From contig NZ_NEJH01000002.1 of NCBI RefSeq assembly GCF_002113025.1, positions 620,001-684,000 of the forward strand: 64,000 nt of DNA. Direction: 5' to 3'. The stretch's first letter is position 1; each line of letters begins with the position of its first letter. Under the pieces are notes generated by a model. The model was not told the origin of the DNA. It searched no databases and saw nothing but the letters and a program-made list of their open reading frames with translations. The position numbers were made by a program, and so were the translations under genes. Origin of the DNA: Pseudomonas sp. B28(2017) (lineage in GTDB: Bacteria > Pseudomonadota > Gammaproteobacteria > Pseudomonadales > Pseudomonadaceae). Shown here piece by piece: positions 1-9,445 of this stretch.

Positions 1-1
1 C

Positions 2-397
2 CTGGGCCTGTTCACCACCGCCCGGGTTTGCGAACAAGTACGCACCGGTATCCAGGCGCTGCCCAAAGGCCAGGAATCCGCTGCCCGCGCCATGGGTTTC
101 AAGCTGCCGCAGATCTACTGGAACGTGCTGCTGCCCCAGGCCTACCGGATCATCATTCCGCCGCTGACCTCGGAATTCCTGAACGTGTTCAAGAACTCCT
201 CCGTGGCTTCGCTGATCGGCCTGATGGAACTGCTCGCGCAGACCAAGCAGACCGCCGAGTTCTCCGCGAACCTGTTCGAGGCTTTTACCCTGGCGACCCT
301 GATCTACTTCACCCTGAACATGAGCCTGATGTTGCTGATGCGCCTGGTCGAGAAGAAAGTTGCTGTCCCGGGCCTGATCTCCGTAGGGGGTAAATGA
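2..397 (+). CDS. gltJ: Acidic amino acid ABC transporter permease GltJ/AatQ, 3' part
   Basis: This is the C-terminal part of an inner-membrane permease; its start lies left of the window. The visible 131 residues hold the EAA-type loop (around QSAARAMGF..LPQIYWNVLLPQAYRIIIPP) that docks on the ATPase subunit, followed by the last membrane segment (LATLIYFTLNMSLMLLM). Its TGA overlaps the ATG of the next permease. Order and coupling match the glutamate/aspartate uptake operon gltIJKL, called aatJQMP in Pseudomonas putida. The periplasmic binding protein gene should lie just upstream, outside the window. Confidence 0.93.
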   Translation: MGLFTTARVCEQVRTGIQALPKGQESAARAMGFKLPQIYWNVLLPQAYRIIIPPLTSEFLNVFKNSSVASLIGLMELLAQTKQTAEFSANLFEAFTLATLIYFTLNMSLMLLMRLVEKKVAVPGLISVGGK

Positions 398-1068
398 TGG
401 AATTCGACTTCTCGGGCATCATCCCGTCCCTGCCGGGGCTGTGGAACGGCATGATCATGACCCTCAAGCTGATGGCCATGGGCGTGGTCGGCGGGATCAT
501 CCTTGGCACGGTCCTGGCCCTGATGCGCCTGTCCCACAGCAAACTGCTGTCGAACATCGCTGGCGCCTACGTCAACTATTTCCGTTCGATCCCGTTGCTG
601 TTGGTGATCACCTGGTTCTACCTGGCGGTGCCTTTCGTGCTGCGCTGGATCACCGGCGAAGACACCCCGATCGGCGCGTTCACCTCGTGCATCGTGGCGT
701 TCATGATGTTCGAAGCGGCGTACTTCTGCGAAATCGTCCGCGCCGGCGTGCAATCGATCCCCAAGGGGCAGATGGGTGCAGCAAAGGCGCTGGGCATGAC
801 CTACGGCCAGATGATGCGCCTGATCATCCTGCCCCAGGCGTTCCGCAAGATGACTCCGCTGTTGCTGCAACAGAGCATCATCCTGTTTCAGGACACCTCG
901 CTGGTCTACGCCGTCGGCCTGGTGGACTTCCTCAATGCCTCGCGCGCCAGTGGTGACATCATCGGCCGCTCCAATGAGTTCCTGATCTTCGCAGGTCTCA
1001 CGTACTTCATCATCAGCTTTGCCGCCTCGCAGCTGGTCAAGCGTCTGCAAAAAAGGTTCGCCGTATGA
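394..1068 (+). CDS. gltK: Acidic amino acid ABC transporter permease GltK/AatM
   Basis: A 224-residue HisM-type permease subunit for glutamate/aspartate import across the inner membrane. Four to five hydrophobic segments are visible, and the EAA loop lies at about residues 120-155 ([29 protein letters not shown]). The start is the first ATG of an ATGATG pair overlapping the stop of gltJ, so the start is uncertain by one codon. Its own stop overlaps the ATG of the ATPase gene. The length is normal for the family. It would form the membrane channel as a heterodimer with GltJ. Confidence 0.95.
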   Translation: MMEFDFSGIIPSLPGLWNGMIMTLKLMAMGVVGGIILGTVLALMRLSHSKLLSNIAGAYVNYFRSIPLLLVITWFYLAVPFVLRWITGEDTPIGAFTSCIVAFMMFEAAYFCEIVRAGVQSIPKGQMGAAKALGMTYGQMMRLIILPQAFRKMTPLLLQQSIILFQDTSLVYAVGLVDFLNASRASGDIIGRSNEFLIFAGLTYFIISFAASQLVKRLQKRFAV

Positions 1069-1799
1069 TCTCTATCAAGAACGTCAACAAGTGGTATGGG
1101 GACTTCCAGGTACTGACTGATTGCAGCACCGAGGTCAAAAAAGGCGAAGTGATCGTGGTATGCGGGCCATCCGGTTCCGGCAAATCGACCCTGATCAAGT
1201 GCGTCAACGCCCTGGAACCGTTCCAGAAAGGCGACATCGTGGTCGACGGTACGTCCATTGCCGACCCGAAGACCAACCTGCCGAAACTGCGTTCTCGCGT
1301 GGGCATGGTGTTCCAGCACTTCGAGCTGTTCCCGCACCTGACCATCACCGAAAACCTGACCATCGCGCAGATCAAGGTGCTGGGCCGCAGCAAGGAAGCA
1401 GCCACCAAGAAGGGCTTGCAACTGCTCGAGCGCGTCGGTCTCTCGGCCCATGCCCACAAGCATCCCGGCCAACTGTCCGGTGGTCAGCAACAGCGCGTGG
1501 CGATTGCCCGTGCGCTGGCGATGGACCCGATCGTCATGCTGTTCGACGAACCGACCTCGGCGCTGGACCCGGAAATGGTCAACGAAGTGCTCGACGTGAT
1601 GGTGCAACTGGCCCATGAAGGCATGACCATGATGTGCGTGACCCACGAAATGGGCTTCGCCCGTAAAGTGGCCGACCGCGTGATCTTCATGGATGCCGGC
1701 AAGATCATCGAAGACTGCAGGAAAGAGGAGTTCTTCGGCGACATCAACGCCCGTGCGGAGCGTACACAGCACTTCCTCAACAAGATTCTGCAGCACTAA
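1065..1799 (+). CDS. gltL: Acidic amino acid ABC transporter ATPase GltL/AatP
   Basis: A 244-residue ABC ATPase that powers glutamate/aspartate import. Walker A is [10 protein letters not shown] (about residues 34-43), the Q-loop lies near [10 protein letters not shown], the signature is LSGGQQQR, Walker B is [13 protein letters not shown], and the H-loop is VTHEMGF. The length is standard for the polar amino acid family. The ATG overlaps the gltK stop (ATGA). A REPIN palindrome separates it from the sensor kinase gene downstream and may cap the transporter transcript. Confidence 0.96.
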   Translation: MISIKNVNKWYGDFQVLTDCSTEVKKGEVIVVCGPSGSGKSTLIKCVNALEPFQKGDIVVDGTSIADPKTNLPKLRSRVGMVFQHFELFPHLTITENLTIAQIKVLGRSKEAATKKGLQLLERVGLSAHAHKHPGQLSGGQQQRVAIARALAMDPIVMLFDEPTSALDPEMVNEVLDVMVQLAHEGMTMMCVTHEMGFARKVADRVIFMDAGKIIEDCRKEEFFGDINARAERTQHFLNKILQH

Positions 1800-1836
1800 G
1801 CACCACGTACTTGCTGGATGCCACACCAACCCCTTA

Positions 1837-1925
1837 TGGGAGCGAGCCTGCTCGCGAAGAAGCCCTTACAGTCAACATTGAGGTTGAATGTCAGTCCGCT
1901 TTCGCGAGCAGGCTCGCTCCCACAG
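1837..1925. repeat. REPIN (paired inverted REP, GGGAGCGAGCCTGCTCGCGA type)
   Basis: Two REP units face each other about 35 bp apart: left arm TGGGAGCGAGCCTGCTCGCGA, mirrored right arm ending in CTCGCTCCCACA. It lies between gltL and the sensor kinase gene. Such units are mobilised in trans by a RAYT transposase; none is in this window. Confidence 0.9.
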
Positions 1926-1977
1926 GGGATGGTGGTGGCTCACGATCAAGTGTTGTGGTTGACCCAAGGCATCTGTG

Positions 1978-3879
1978 ATGAAATGCGACCCCAATCTTTA
2001 TCGCGCAGCAATGCCATCACTCGCCGTGAAACCCCGTCTGGTTCGTCATTTGCTTCTGCCGCCGCTGATCATCGCAATGATGATCGGCCTGGGCTATATC
2101 GGCTTCTGGATCAGTGAGCACTATGGCATTCGCAGCCTTGGCGAGAACGGCCAGCGTCAGCTGGAACTGCACGCCCGTGCCGTCGAAAGCGAAATCAGCA
2201 AATACACCTACCTGCCCAGCCTGCTGGAGCTCGAAACCAGCGTTTCGCAGTTGCTGGCCGACCCGACCCCGGAACACCGGCAAACGGTCAACGCTTACCT
2301 CGAAGGCCTGAACCGGCGCAGCCGCAGTCGGGCCATCTACGTGATGGACACCACCGGCCGCGTCATGGCCACCAGCAACTGGCGCGATGTCGACAGTTAC
2401 CTGGGTGAAGACCTGTCCTTTCGCGCCTATTTCCAGAACGCCGTGCGCGGTCAGCCGGGGCGCTTCTACGGCATCGGCAGTACCAACGGCGAACCCGGTT
2501 ACTACCTGGCCCATGGCCTGGAAGAGCACGGCAAGATCATCGGTGTCGCAGTAGTCAAGGTACGCCTGGAAGCCATGGAAGAACGCTGGCAGCGGGCGCG
2601 CCTGGAGGCCTTCGTCAGCGACGAAAACGGCATCATCATTCTGTCCAGCGATCCGGCCCGGCGTTTGAAGTCGGTGGTGCCGCTGAGCGAAGAAGCCAAG
2701 GAAAAACTCGCCCGCAGCCTGCAGTACTACTGGTTCCCGCTCAATGAACTGCAACCGCTGGCCCGGGAAACCCTGTCCGAAGGCGTGGAAAAACTCACGT
2801 TCCCGGCCAACAGCGAACTGGTGTCCGACGAAGAAAACATCAGCTACCTGTCGCAAACCCGGCCGCTCAGCGATACGCCGTGGAATTTCACCCTGCTCAC
2901 GCCGCTGCAGGACTTGCGCCGCGAAGCGATCAACCAGGGGATTCTGGTGGCCGTGGCGTTTGCCCTCTGTGCCTTTCTGTTGATCGCCTGGAACGAACGG
3001 CGCAAGGTGATTGCCACCCGCCTAGCGGCTCGGGAAGCCTTGCAGGAAGCCAACAATCAGCTGGAGCGTCGGATTACCGAACGCACCACCGACCTGCGCG
3101 CCAGCAACGAACGGCTCAAGGGGCAGATCCGCGAACGCCGGCTCGCCGAAGAGACTTTGCGTCGCGCCCAGGATGAACTGGTACAGGCTGGAAAACTCGC
3201 GGCCATCGGCCAGATGTCCACCAGTATCGCCCATGAACTGAACCAGCCGCTGGCGGCACTGCGCACCTTGTCCGGCAATACCGTGCGGTTTCTCGAACGC
3301 GGCCAACTCGACGTGGCCAGCACCAACCTCAAGACCATCAACGAACTGATCGACCGCATGGGCCGGATCACCGCCAGCCTGCGCTCGTTCGCCCGGCGCG
3401 GGGACGACAAGGGCCAGGCCTGCCTCGTCAAGGGCGTGGACGCAGCCCTGCAATTGCTCAACGGCCGCGTGGAAAACATTCAATTGCAATTGCACCGAGA
3501 CTTCACCGATGTGCAGGTGCAAATCGACCAGACCCGTCTGGAGCAGATTCTGGTCAACCTGATTGGTAACGCCCTCGACGCCATGCAAGCGCAACCGCTG
3601 CCGCAGCTATGGCTGGAGGGCGAAGCATTCGATGGCAAATATCGCCTGCGCGTACGGGACAACGGCCACGGCATCGACGCCGAAGCGCGCAAACACCTGT
3701 TCGAACCGTTCTTCACCACCAAACCCGGCGAACAGGGCCTGGGCCTTGGCCTGACCCTTTCCGCCAGCCTGGCCGCCGCCACCGGCGGTCACCTGGGTGT
3801 CGAGTACCCGGCCAGCGGTGGTACCACCTTTGTCCTCATTTTACCGTTGGTAAGCCCCACTCCCGCCGAGCCAATATGA
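1978..3879 (+). CDS. aauS: Sensor histidine kinase AauS (DctB-type)
   Basis: A membrane sensor kinase of 633 residues. TM1 is near residues 22-42 (LLLPPLIIAMMIGLGYIGFW), followed by a large periplasmic dCache-like sensory region, TM2 near 323-340 (VAVAFALCAFLLIAW), a coiled coil, the HisKA box SIAHELNQPLAALR with the phosphoacceptor His, and an HATPase domain (NLIGNALDAM, DNGHGID, GLGLGLTLS). The start is set at the ATG preceded by AAGG at nine bases; a GTG three bases upstream and an ATG at 2011 are alternatives. Its stop overlaps the regulator start. Location next to the glt/aat genes matches AauS of P. putida, which responds to acidic amino acids. Confidence 0.88.
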   Translation: MKCDPNLYRAAMPSLAVKPRLVRHLLLPPLIIAMMIGLGYIGFWISEHYGIRSLGENGQRQLELHARAVESEISKYTYLPSLLELETSVSQLLADPTPEHRQTVNAYLEGLNRRSRSRAIYVMDTTGRVMATSNWRDVDSYLGEDLSFRAYFQNAVRGQPGRFYGIGSTNGEPGYYLAHGLEEHGKIIGVAVVKVRLEAMEERWQRARLEAFVSDENGIIILSSDPARRLKSVVPLSEEAKEKLARSLQYYWFPLNELQPLARETLSEGVEKLTFPANSELVSDEENISYLSQTRPLSDTPWNFTLLTPLQDLRREAINQGILVAVAFALCAFLLIAWNERRKVIATRLAAREALQEANNQLERRITERTTDLRASNERLKGQIRERRLAEETLRRAQDELVQAGKLAAIGQMSTSIAHELNQPLAALRTLSGNTVRFLERGQLDVASTNLKTINELIDRMGRITASLRSFARRGDDKGQACLVKGVDAALQLLNGRVENIQLQLHRDFTDVQVQIDQTRLEQILVNLIGNALDAMQAQPLPQLWLEGEAFDGKYRLRVRDNGHGIDAEARKHLFEPFFTTKPGEQGLGLGLTLSASLAAATGGHLGVEYPASGGTTFVLILPLVSPTPAEPI

Positions 3880-5204
3880 ACAACGACCTTAGTGTATTGA
3901 TCGTCGAAGACGACCCCCATGTGCTGCTCGGCTGCCAACAGGCGCTGACCCTGGAAGACATTCCCTGCATTGGCGTGGGCAGCGCCGAAGAAGCCCTGGA
4001 GCGGGTCGGCGACAACTTCGCCGGCATCGTCGTCAGCGACATTCGCCTGCCGGGCATCGATGGCCTGGAATTGCTGACCCGGCTCAAGGCCCGCGACCGC
4101 AGCCTGCCGGTGGTGCTGATCACTGGGCACGGCGACATCTCCATGGCCGTCGGCGCGATGCAGAAAGGCGCCTACGACTTCATGGAAAAGCCGTTCTCCC
4201 CCGAGCGCCTGGTGGACGTCGCCCGCCGCGCACTGGAGCAACGCAGCCTGGCGCGGGAAGTGTCGTCGCTGCGTCGGCAACTGGCCGAGCGCGACTCCCT
4301 GGAAGGGCGGATCATCGGACGCTCGCCGGCCATGCAGAACCTGCGGGAACTGATCGCCAACGTCGCCGACACCTCGGCCAACGTGCTGATCGAAGGCGAG
4401 ACCGGCACCGGCAAGGAACTGGTTGCGCGCTGCCTGCACGATTTCAGTCGGCGGCACACCCGGCAATTCGTCGCCTTGAACTGCGGCGGCCTGCCGGAGA
4501 ACCTCTTCGAAAGCGAAATCTTCGGCCACGAGGCCAACGCCTTTACCGGCGCGGGTAAACGGCGGATCGGCAAGATCGAACACGCCGACGGCGGCACGCT
4601 GTTCCTCGACGAAGTGGAAAGCATGCCCCTGCCCTTGCAGATCAAGCTGCTGCGGGTGTTGCAGGAACGCACCCTCGAACGACTCGGTTCGAACCAGAGC
4701 GTGGCGGTGGATTGCCGCGTCATCGCGGCAACCAAATCCGACCTCGTAGAGTCGAGCAAGGCCGGCGAATTCCGCAGCGACCTGTATTACCGACTCAACG
4801 TGGTGACCCTGGAACTGCCACCGCTGCGCGAGCGCCGCGAGGACATCCTGCAACTGTTCGAACACTTTTTGCAGCAGTCGTCCCTGCGCTTCGATCGCAT
4901 CGCGCCGGAACTGGACAACCAGACCGTTTCGAACCTGATGAGCCACGACTGGCCGGGCAACGTGCGTGAACTGCGCAACGTTGCCGAGCGCTTTGCCCTG
5001 GGCTTGCCGGCGTTCAAGAAAACCGGTGCCAGCGGCGGCAATCAGGGCCTGGCCTTTGCCGAAGCAGTGGAAGCGTTCGAGCGCAACCTGCTCAGCGATG
5101 CCCTGCAACGCAGCGGCGGCAACCTGACCCAGGCCAGCCAGGAACTGGGCATGGCCAAGACCACGCTGTTCGATAAAGTGAAAAAGTATGGCCTGAGCCA
5201 TTAG
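3876..5204 (+). CDS. aauR: Sigma-54-dependent response regulator AauR (DctD/NtrC family)
   Basis: A 442-residue NtrC-type activator. The receiver domain (about 1-120) has the phosphoacceptor Asp in VVSDIRLPG and the conserved Lys in MEKPF. The AAA+ domain (about 145-370) has Walker A GETGTGKE and Walker B GGTLFLDEVES. The C-terminal Fis-type helix-turn-helix is NLTQASQELGMAKTTLFDKVKKYG. The start ATG overlaps the kinase stop (ATGA); an in-frame extension upstream of 3876 is antisense-like and rejected. The sigma-54 contact loop reads NAFTGA rather than GAFTGA. It should activate transport and catabolism of acidic amino acids with RNA polymerase sigma-54. Confidence 0.9.
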   Translation: MNNDLSVLIVEDDPHVLLGCQQALTLEDIPCIGVGSAEEALERVGDNFAGIVVSDIRLPGIDGLELLTRLKARDRSLPVVLITGHGDISMAVGAMQKGAYDFMEKPFSPERLVDVARRALEQRSLAREVSSLRRQLAERDSLEGRIIGRSPAMQNLRELIANVADTSANVLIEGETGTGKELVARCLHDFSRRHTRQFVALNCGGLPENLFESEIFGHEANAFTGAGKRRIGKIEHADGGTLFLDEVESMPLPLQIKLLRVLQERTLERLGSNQSVAVDCRVIAATKSDLVESSKAGEFRSDLYYRLNVVTLELPPLRERREDILQLFEHFLQQSSLRFDRIAPELDNQTVSNLMSHDWPGNVRELRNVAERFALGLPAFKKTGASGGNQGLAFAEAVEAFERNLLSDALQRSGGNLTQASQELGMAKTTLFDKVKKYGLSH

Positions 5205-5211
5205 GGGGGGG

Positions 5212-5230
5212 TCATGCTCGCTCCCACAGG
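5212..5230. repeat. Solitary REP half-unit
   Basis: A single fragment (TGCTCGCTCCCACAGG) of the REP sequence that occurs as pairs elsewhere, placed between the convergent aauR and lipoprotein genes. Confidence 0.6.
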
Positions 5231-5240
5231 TGCCGCACTT

Positions 5241-6149
5241 TTACTTCCCGTACACTTTCTCGAGCTGCGTCTGGGTCAGCGCATCCTCAAACGGCACCGG
5301 CACTGACTTCACCGCACCGTAGAGGTTGCGGTAACGCCAATAGCTACCGTTGTTTACCAGTTGATAACCGCGCTCGACCACGCGCTGACCATCGAGCACG
5401 TAACGCAAGGTTTCCTGGGCGGCCGGCGGTGGCGTCGGCTGCATAAGGTCGGTGGCCAGTACCCGCATGGACTCGTCGATGCACTCATCGAGCACGGCGG
5501 TGACTTTCGCCAGTTCAAGAATACCGTCATCGACACATTGGTAGCCGCAACGACGGATCGACTGGCTGGTGACCTCGATGCGCATACGGTACAGCGGCGT
5601 ACCGGCGATGTCCTGGACCTGAACCTGATTGATCAGGACAAAACTGCCACGATCCGGAGTCAGCATCAGTTTCGGTTCAATTAACAATCGAGCCGTAACC
5701 TGCCCCTCACCCCGCTTGAGCCCAGCCGCTTGTGAAGCCTGCTGATAGCGCTGCTGCAGACGTTCCTGCAGTGGCACGCCGGCGAGCAAATCAGCCATTG
5801 GCCGCGAGTCCTTGAGGGCGCTCTTTTCCGCATCGCGCTGCAAGGTGCCGCTGCCCATCTGGGTATTGACCAGACTGGCAAGCATCACCCCGGCCAGCCC
5901 GGCACTAGTGCCAGAGTTCAGCAACAGGGCCTGACTCGACGAGGCCGCCTTCAAGGCGTCCTTGCTATCGATCACTGTACTGGCCCCGACAAAGGCTTGC
6001 GGCACTTGCACATCGACCTTGAGCCCGTGCGCCTGGACGTAAGGCAATGCCCCTTGATCCTTGAAACCGACCTCGGGAGCCGGTTTCTGCGCACAACCGC
6101 CCGACATCAGCAGGGCCAGCGCGCTGGCCACTACAATTGAATGCTTCAT
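5241..6149 (-). CDS. Outer-membrane-type lipoprotein, function unknown (302 aa)
   Basis: The N-terminus is a lipoprotein signal (ALALLMSGGCAQKP) with a lipobox Cys at about residue 19. The mature part is soluble, with no further membrane segment until a small Ala/Gly/Leu-rich stretch near residues 75-95. Two Cys lie close together (RRCGYQCVDDG). The residue after the Cys is Ala, not Asp, so outer-membrane sorting is expected. Its ATG overlaps the stop of the preceding lipoprotein gene, so both are translated from one message. I do not recognise the family. The pair may form a periplasm-facing complex, which is inference. Confidence 0.8.
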   Translation of the reverse strand: MKHSIVVASALALLMSGGCAQKPAPEVGFKDQGALPYVQAHGLKVDVQVPQAFVGASTVIDSKDALKAASSSQALLLNSGTSAGLAGVMLASLVNTQMGSGTLQRDAEKSALKDSRPMADLLAGVPLQERLQQRYQQASQAAGLKRGEGQVTARLLIEPKLMLTPDRGSFVLINQVQVQDIAGTPLYRMRIEVTSQSIRRCGYQCVDDGILELAKVTAVLDECIDESMRVLATDLMQPTPPPAAQETLRYVLDGQRVVERGYQLVNNGSYWRYRNLYGAVKSVPVPFEDALTQTQLEKVYGK

Positions 6150-6841
6150 TTGGCGAACGGGGTGATCATTTGCTGACGGCTGTTATCCACAGCCTGGTAG
6201 AACGCATTGGACAGGTTGGTGTAGGTCGGCTCGTCCCACTCGCCCTGTGCGGCTTGCACCGCGACAAATGGCTGGAACCACAACAATTTGTTGTCCGTCA
6301 GATCAACCACCATGCCCTGCCCGCCCACCTGTGCCATCGGCACGCTGGTTGGCACGACACTGTAGTAACTACGGGTCGCACCGGTGGCGGTGACATACAC
6401 CAACAGCAAACGATCGACGCCATATTTGGCCTTGATCGGGGTCAAGTCCTTGGCCGTGTAACCTTCGCGGAATTTGATTTCCTTATAGGCCGTCAGATCC
6501 ACCTTCTCGTCGATGCGCTTGGCTTTGTAACCCTTGGCCTGCAACTTGGCGACGATCGCATCCGGCAAAGTATCAAAGTCTCGAACCTGCCAGGTTTTGA
6601 CGTTGTCACTGAGTTTGCTGTTGACGCCCGAATTGATGGCGTAATCGAGAATCCCCTGGTTTCCGGTCAATGCCAACACGGGTGGCGGCAAGGTACTGAT
6701 TGCCACACCGATGGTCGGCTCCTTGGCATCCCAGAATTGTTGGTCAAGCGGTACCGGAGGTTGTACGTTGGCGCAGCCGGTGAGGGTCAGGCAGGCAAGC
6801 AATGTCAGTGCTGCAATTGTACGTAGAGCGTGAAATGTCAT
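6146..6841 (-). CDS. Lipoprotein, function unknown (231 aa)
   Basis: A signal sequence with lipobox LTLTGCANV (Cys at about residue 23) is followed by a roughly 200-residue periplasmic domain. No catalytic motif was recognised. It is the first gene of a two-gene operon with the 302-residue lipoprotein (4-bp overlap). Ordinary GC and codon use suggest core rather than acquired genes. Confidence 0.8.
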   Translation of the reverse strand: MTFHALRTIAALTLLACLTLTGCANVQPPVPLDQQFWDAKEPTIGVAISTLPPPVLALTGNQGILDYAINSGVNSKLSDNVKTWQVRDFDTLPDAIVAKLQAKGYKAKRIDEKVDLTAYKEIKFREGYTAKDLTPIKAKYGVDRLLLVYVTATGATRSYYSVVPTSVPMAQVGGQGMVVDLTDNKLLWFQPFVAVQAAQGEWDEPTYTNLSNAFYQAVDNSRQQMITPFAK

Positions 6842-6939
6842 GGATCAAATCCCTATGATTGAAAACGTTGCTGCGTTTATCGGCAGCAACGGTTAAAACC
6901 ATAGTGGCACATTGACACTTATTTGACGACTTCAATCCG

Positions 6940-7066
6940 TCAGCTAACTGTTCCGCCCTTCGCTTCACTCATGATTTGCCGAATTGCCTCGACAAACGAT
7001 TCCACCGGTTGCCCGCCCGTGACGGCGTATTGGCCGTTGAACACAACGGTCGGCACGAAACTCACA
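6940..7066 (-). pseudogene. C-terminal relic of a DsbA-family (FrnE-like) thiol oxidoreductase
   Basis: About 41 codons ending at a TGA on the minus strand read SFVPTVVFNGQYAVTGGQPV then a helical tail (ESFVEAIRQIMSEAKGG). This is the usual end of FrnE-type DsbA proteins: cis-Pro loop VPT, FNG.YAV.GGQ, terminal helix. No CxxC active site, no upstream homologous sequence and no plausible start precede it, and the sequence between it and the hydrolase gene is not coding. I read it as a degraded remnant. Confidence 0.6.
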
Positions 7067-7135
7067 AACGGGAAAGGCACCGGAAAACCTGCACCATACA
7101 CCTGAGGGATGTCGCTACTACAGGGGATCGGAGGG

Positions 7136-8170
7136 TTACAGGAGATTTTGATCGGCCACCGGTTCGATCTGCGCCCAGTGCGACGTGTCTTCACGATGAG
7201 CCCGCAAGTACGGCAACACCGCCGCCAGCAACGGTGCCTTGAACGCCTCCTGAAAGCGATGGGCCAGGCCCGGAATCAGGATCAACTGACTGCCACGCAG
7301 ATGCGCCGCCAGATGCACCCCGTGCATCACCGGCAGCAGCGGGTCGGCCGTGCCATGCACCACCAGCGCCGGGACCCGCAGCTGATTGAGCAGCGCCACC
7401 CGGCTCGGCTCGGCGAGGATGGCCATGATCTGGCGTTTCACGCCTTCGGGATTGAACGCCCGGTCATAAGATAGCGCCGCCTGATGCAGCAGCACCTGAC
7501 GATCGTCGCTGACCATCGGGCTACCCAATGCCGCCAGCAGGTCGGCCTGTTGCTCCAGCGCCACTTCGCGGTTCGGTGCGCCACGACGGGCAAGCAGTTG
7601 CACCAGCGCGGCACTGGGTGCCGGCAAGCCTTCGGCACCTGAAGAGGTCATGATCAGGGTCAGGCTCTCGACCCGTTGCGGCGCCATGGCCGCCATGTGC
7701 TGGGCGATCATCCCGCCCATGCTGGCGCCCAATACGTGGAATTGGTCGATGTGCAAGGCGTCCATCAAACCCAGGCCATCGTCGGCCATGTCGGTCAGCG
7801 AGTACGGTGACGACACCGGCAAACCGAGCTTGTAGCGCAGCACTTCGAACGTCAGGTTGGCCTCGCCCGGTGGCTGTCGCCAGGTCGAAAGGCCGACATC
7901 GCGATTGTCATAGCGGATCACCCGAAAACCTTGTTGGCACAGGGCAACCACCACTTCGTCCGGCCAGTGAATCAATTGCCCGCCCAGCCCCATCACCAGC
8001 AGCAATGCCGGATCCGACGCACGGCCGATGCTCTGGTACGCCAGACTTACCTGGGCCAGATCCACCCGTTCGGTCGGAACATTGACGTCACAACGCGCAG
8101 CCGCCAGGGACGGCAGGCCGAACACCAGCGCGGCCAAAAATACAATTCGTGAAAAAAATGCAGCACCCAT
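7136..8170 (-). CDS. Alpha/beta hydrolase with signal peptide
   Basis: A 344-residue exported alpha/beta hydrolase. A hydrophobic N-terminus (about residues 5-24, ending SLAAA) looks like a signal peptide. The oxyanion region is [11 protein letters not shown], the nucleophile elbow is GASMGG (Ser), the acid is HGTADPL (Asp) and the catalytic His is in GLAHRF. It resembles secreted or periplasmic esterases and aclacinomycin methylesterase-like hydrolases; the substrate cannot be told. It is monocistronic and divergent from metR. Confidence 0.85.
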   Translation of the reverse strand: MGAAFFSRIVFLAALVFGLPSLAAARCDVNVPTERVDLAQVSLAYQSIGRASDPALLLVMGLGGQLIHWPDEVVVALCQQGFRVIRYDNRDVGLSTWRQPPGEANLTFEVLRYKLGLPVSSPYSLTDMADDGLGLMDALHIDQFHVLGASMGGMIAQHMAAMAPQRVESLTLIMTSSGAEGLPAPSAALVQLLARRGAPNREVALEQQADLLAALGSPMVSDDRQVLLHQAALSYDRAFNPEGVKRQIMAILAEPSRVALLNQLRVPALVVHGTADPLLPVMHGVHLAAHLRGSQLILIPGLAHRFQEAFKAPLLAAVLPYLRAHREDTSHWAQIEPVADQNLL

Positions 8171-8329
8171 GGAAAAACACCAAAACGCAGAACCCCAGTA
8201 GAGCGCGAGTCTGATGAAGTTTGTTCAAGCGCGCTGCCACAGTTGCATGACAGTTTGATGAAGAGTGCCGAGCGGTCAAATACGCGCGCCATTAAAAAAC
8301 GGGTGTTGTGGTCGACAGACACCCAAACA

Positions 8330-8342
8330 TGAGACAATCTCA
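8330..8342. promoter_or_regulatory. Possible LysR-type operator upstream of metR
   Basis: The 13-bp palindrome TGAGACAATCTCA (T-N11-A form) lies 44 bp before the metR start, in the 215-bp gap shared with the divergent hydrolase gene. LysR-type regulators commonly bind such sites to autoregulate. This is inference; no footprint is known to me. Confidence 0.4.
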
Positions 8343-8385
8343 ACGATTTTGAGTTTTTAACAAATTTTCCTCATGGAGCCACCCG

Positions 8386-9303
8386 GTGCTTGAAATCCGC
8401 CACCTCAAGACCCTGCACGCCTTGCGCGAAGCCGATAGCCTGGTGGACGCGGCTGACCGCCTGCACCTGACCCAGTCGGCCCTGTCCCACCAGTTCAAGG
8501 AGCTGGAAGAGCGCATGGGCATGCCGCTATTCGTGCGCAAGACCAAACCGGTGCGTTTCACCAGCGCCGGTTTGCGCCTGCTGCAACTGGCTGACGCCAC
8601 CCTGCCGCTGCTGCGCGCCGCCGAGCGCGACATCAGTCGTCTGGCCGGTGGCACCGCCGGGCGTTTGCACATGGCCATCGAATGCCACAGTTGCTTCCAG
8701 TGGCTGATGCCGACCATCGACCAGTTCCGTGATGCCTGGCCGGAAGTCGAACTGGACCTGGCTTCGGGCTTCTCCTTTGCGCCGTTGCCGGCGCTGGCCC
8801 GTGGCGACCTGGACCTGGTGGTGACCTCCGATCCGGTGGATCTTGCCGGGATCACCTATGTACCGCTGTTCACCTATGAAGCGATGCTGGCGGTGGCCAA
8901 CCAGCACCGCCTGGCCAGCAAGGCCTATATCGTTCCCGAAGACCTGCTGCCGGAAACCCTGATTACCTACCCGGTGGAACGGGACCGGCTGGACATCTTC
9001 ACCCGCTTCCTCGAACCCGCCGACATCGAACCGGCCCAGGTGCGCACCTCGGAACTGACGGTGATGATGATGCAACTGGTGGCCAGCGGTCGCGGCGTGT
9101 GTGGCATGCCCCATTGGGCGCTGCACGAGTACAGCTCGCGAGGCTATGTGAAAGCCAAGCGGCTGGGTGAGAAAGGTTTGTTCGCCACACTGTATGCGGC
9201 GATTCGCGCCGACATGCTGGATGCGCCGTACATGCGCGACTTCTTGCTGACGGCCAAGGACACGTCGTTTTCGACGCTGGACGGGGTTAGCGCCGTTCGC
9301 TAG
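8386..9303 (+). CDS. metR: LysR-family regulator MetR
   Basis: A 305-residue LysR regulator. The N-terminal winged HTH (SLVDAADRLHLTQSALSHQFKELE) and the C-terminal effector domain are full length. The start is GTG with the SD-like GGAG eight bases upstream (CATGGAGCCACCCG-GTG). The sequence MLEIRHLKTLHALREADSLV and overall length are typical of MetR, the homocysteine-responsive activator of methionine synthesis. No met gene is adjacent, so the call rests on protein sequence. Confidence 0.88.
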   Translation: MLEIRHLKTLHALREADSLVDAADRLHLTQSALSHQFKELEERMGMPLFVRKTKPVRFTSAGLRLLQLADATLPLLRAAERDISRLAGGTAGRLHMAIECHSCFQWLMPTIDQFRDAWPEVELDLASGFSFAPLPALARGDLDLVVTSDPVDLAGITYVPLFTYEAMLAVANQHRLASKAYIVPEDLLPETLITYPVERDRLDIFTRFLEPADIEPAQVRTSELTVMMMQLVASGRGVCGMPHWALHEYSSRGYVKAKRLGEKGLFATLYAAIRADMLDAPYMRDFLLTAKDTSFSTLDGVSAVR

Positions 9304-9317
9304 AACACCACCCCCCC

Positions 9318-9431
9318 TGTAGGAGCAGCCGGTCTACGCTCGATCGCTCGCGATAAACCTGAGAGAGACACGGGGTGTCTGGCTTCCAGCGTTATCGTTG
9401 ATGACCATCGCGAGCATGCTCGCTCCTACAA
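9318..9431. repeat. REPIN, variant left arm
   Basis: The left arm is GTAGGAGCAGCCGGTC then ACGCTCGATCGCTCGCGA; the right arm is the common form ending GCATGCTCGCTCCTAC. The same unusual left arm recurs at 61355. It lies between convergent metR and the GNAT gene. Confidence 0.85.
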
Positions 9432-9445
9432 GGGATTGCGGTGGT

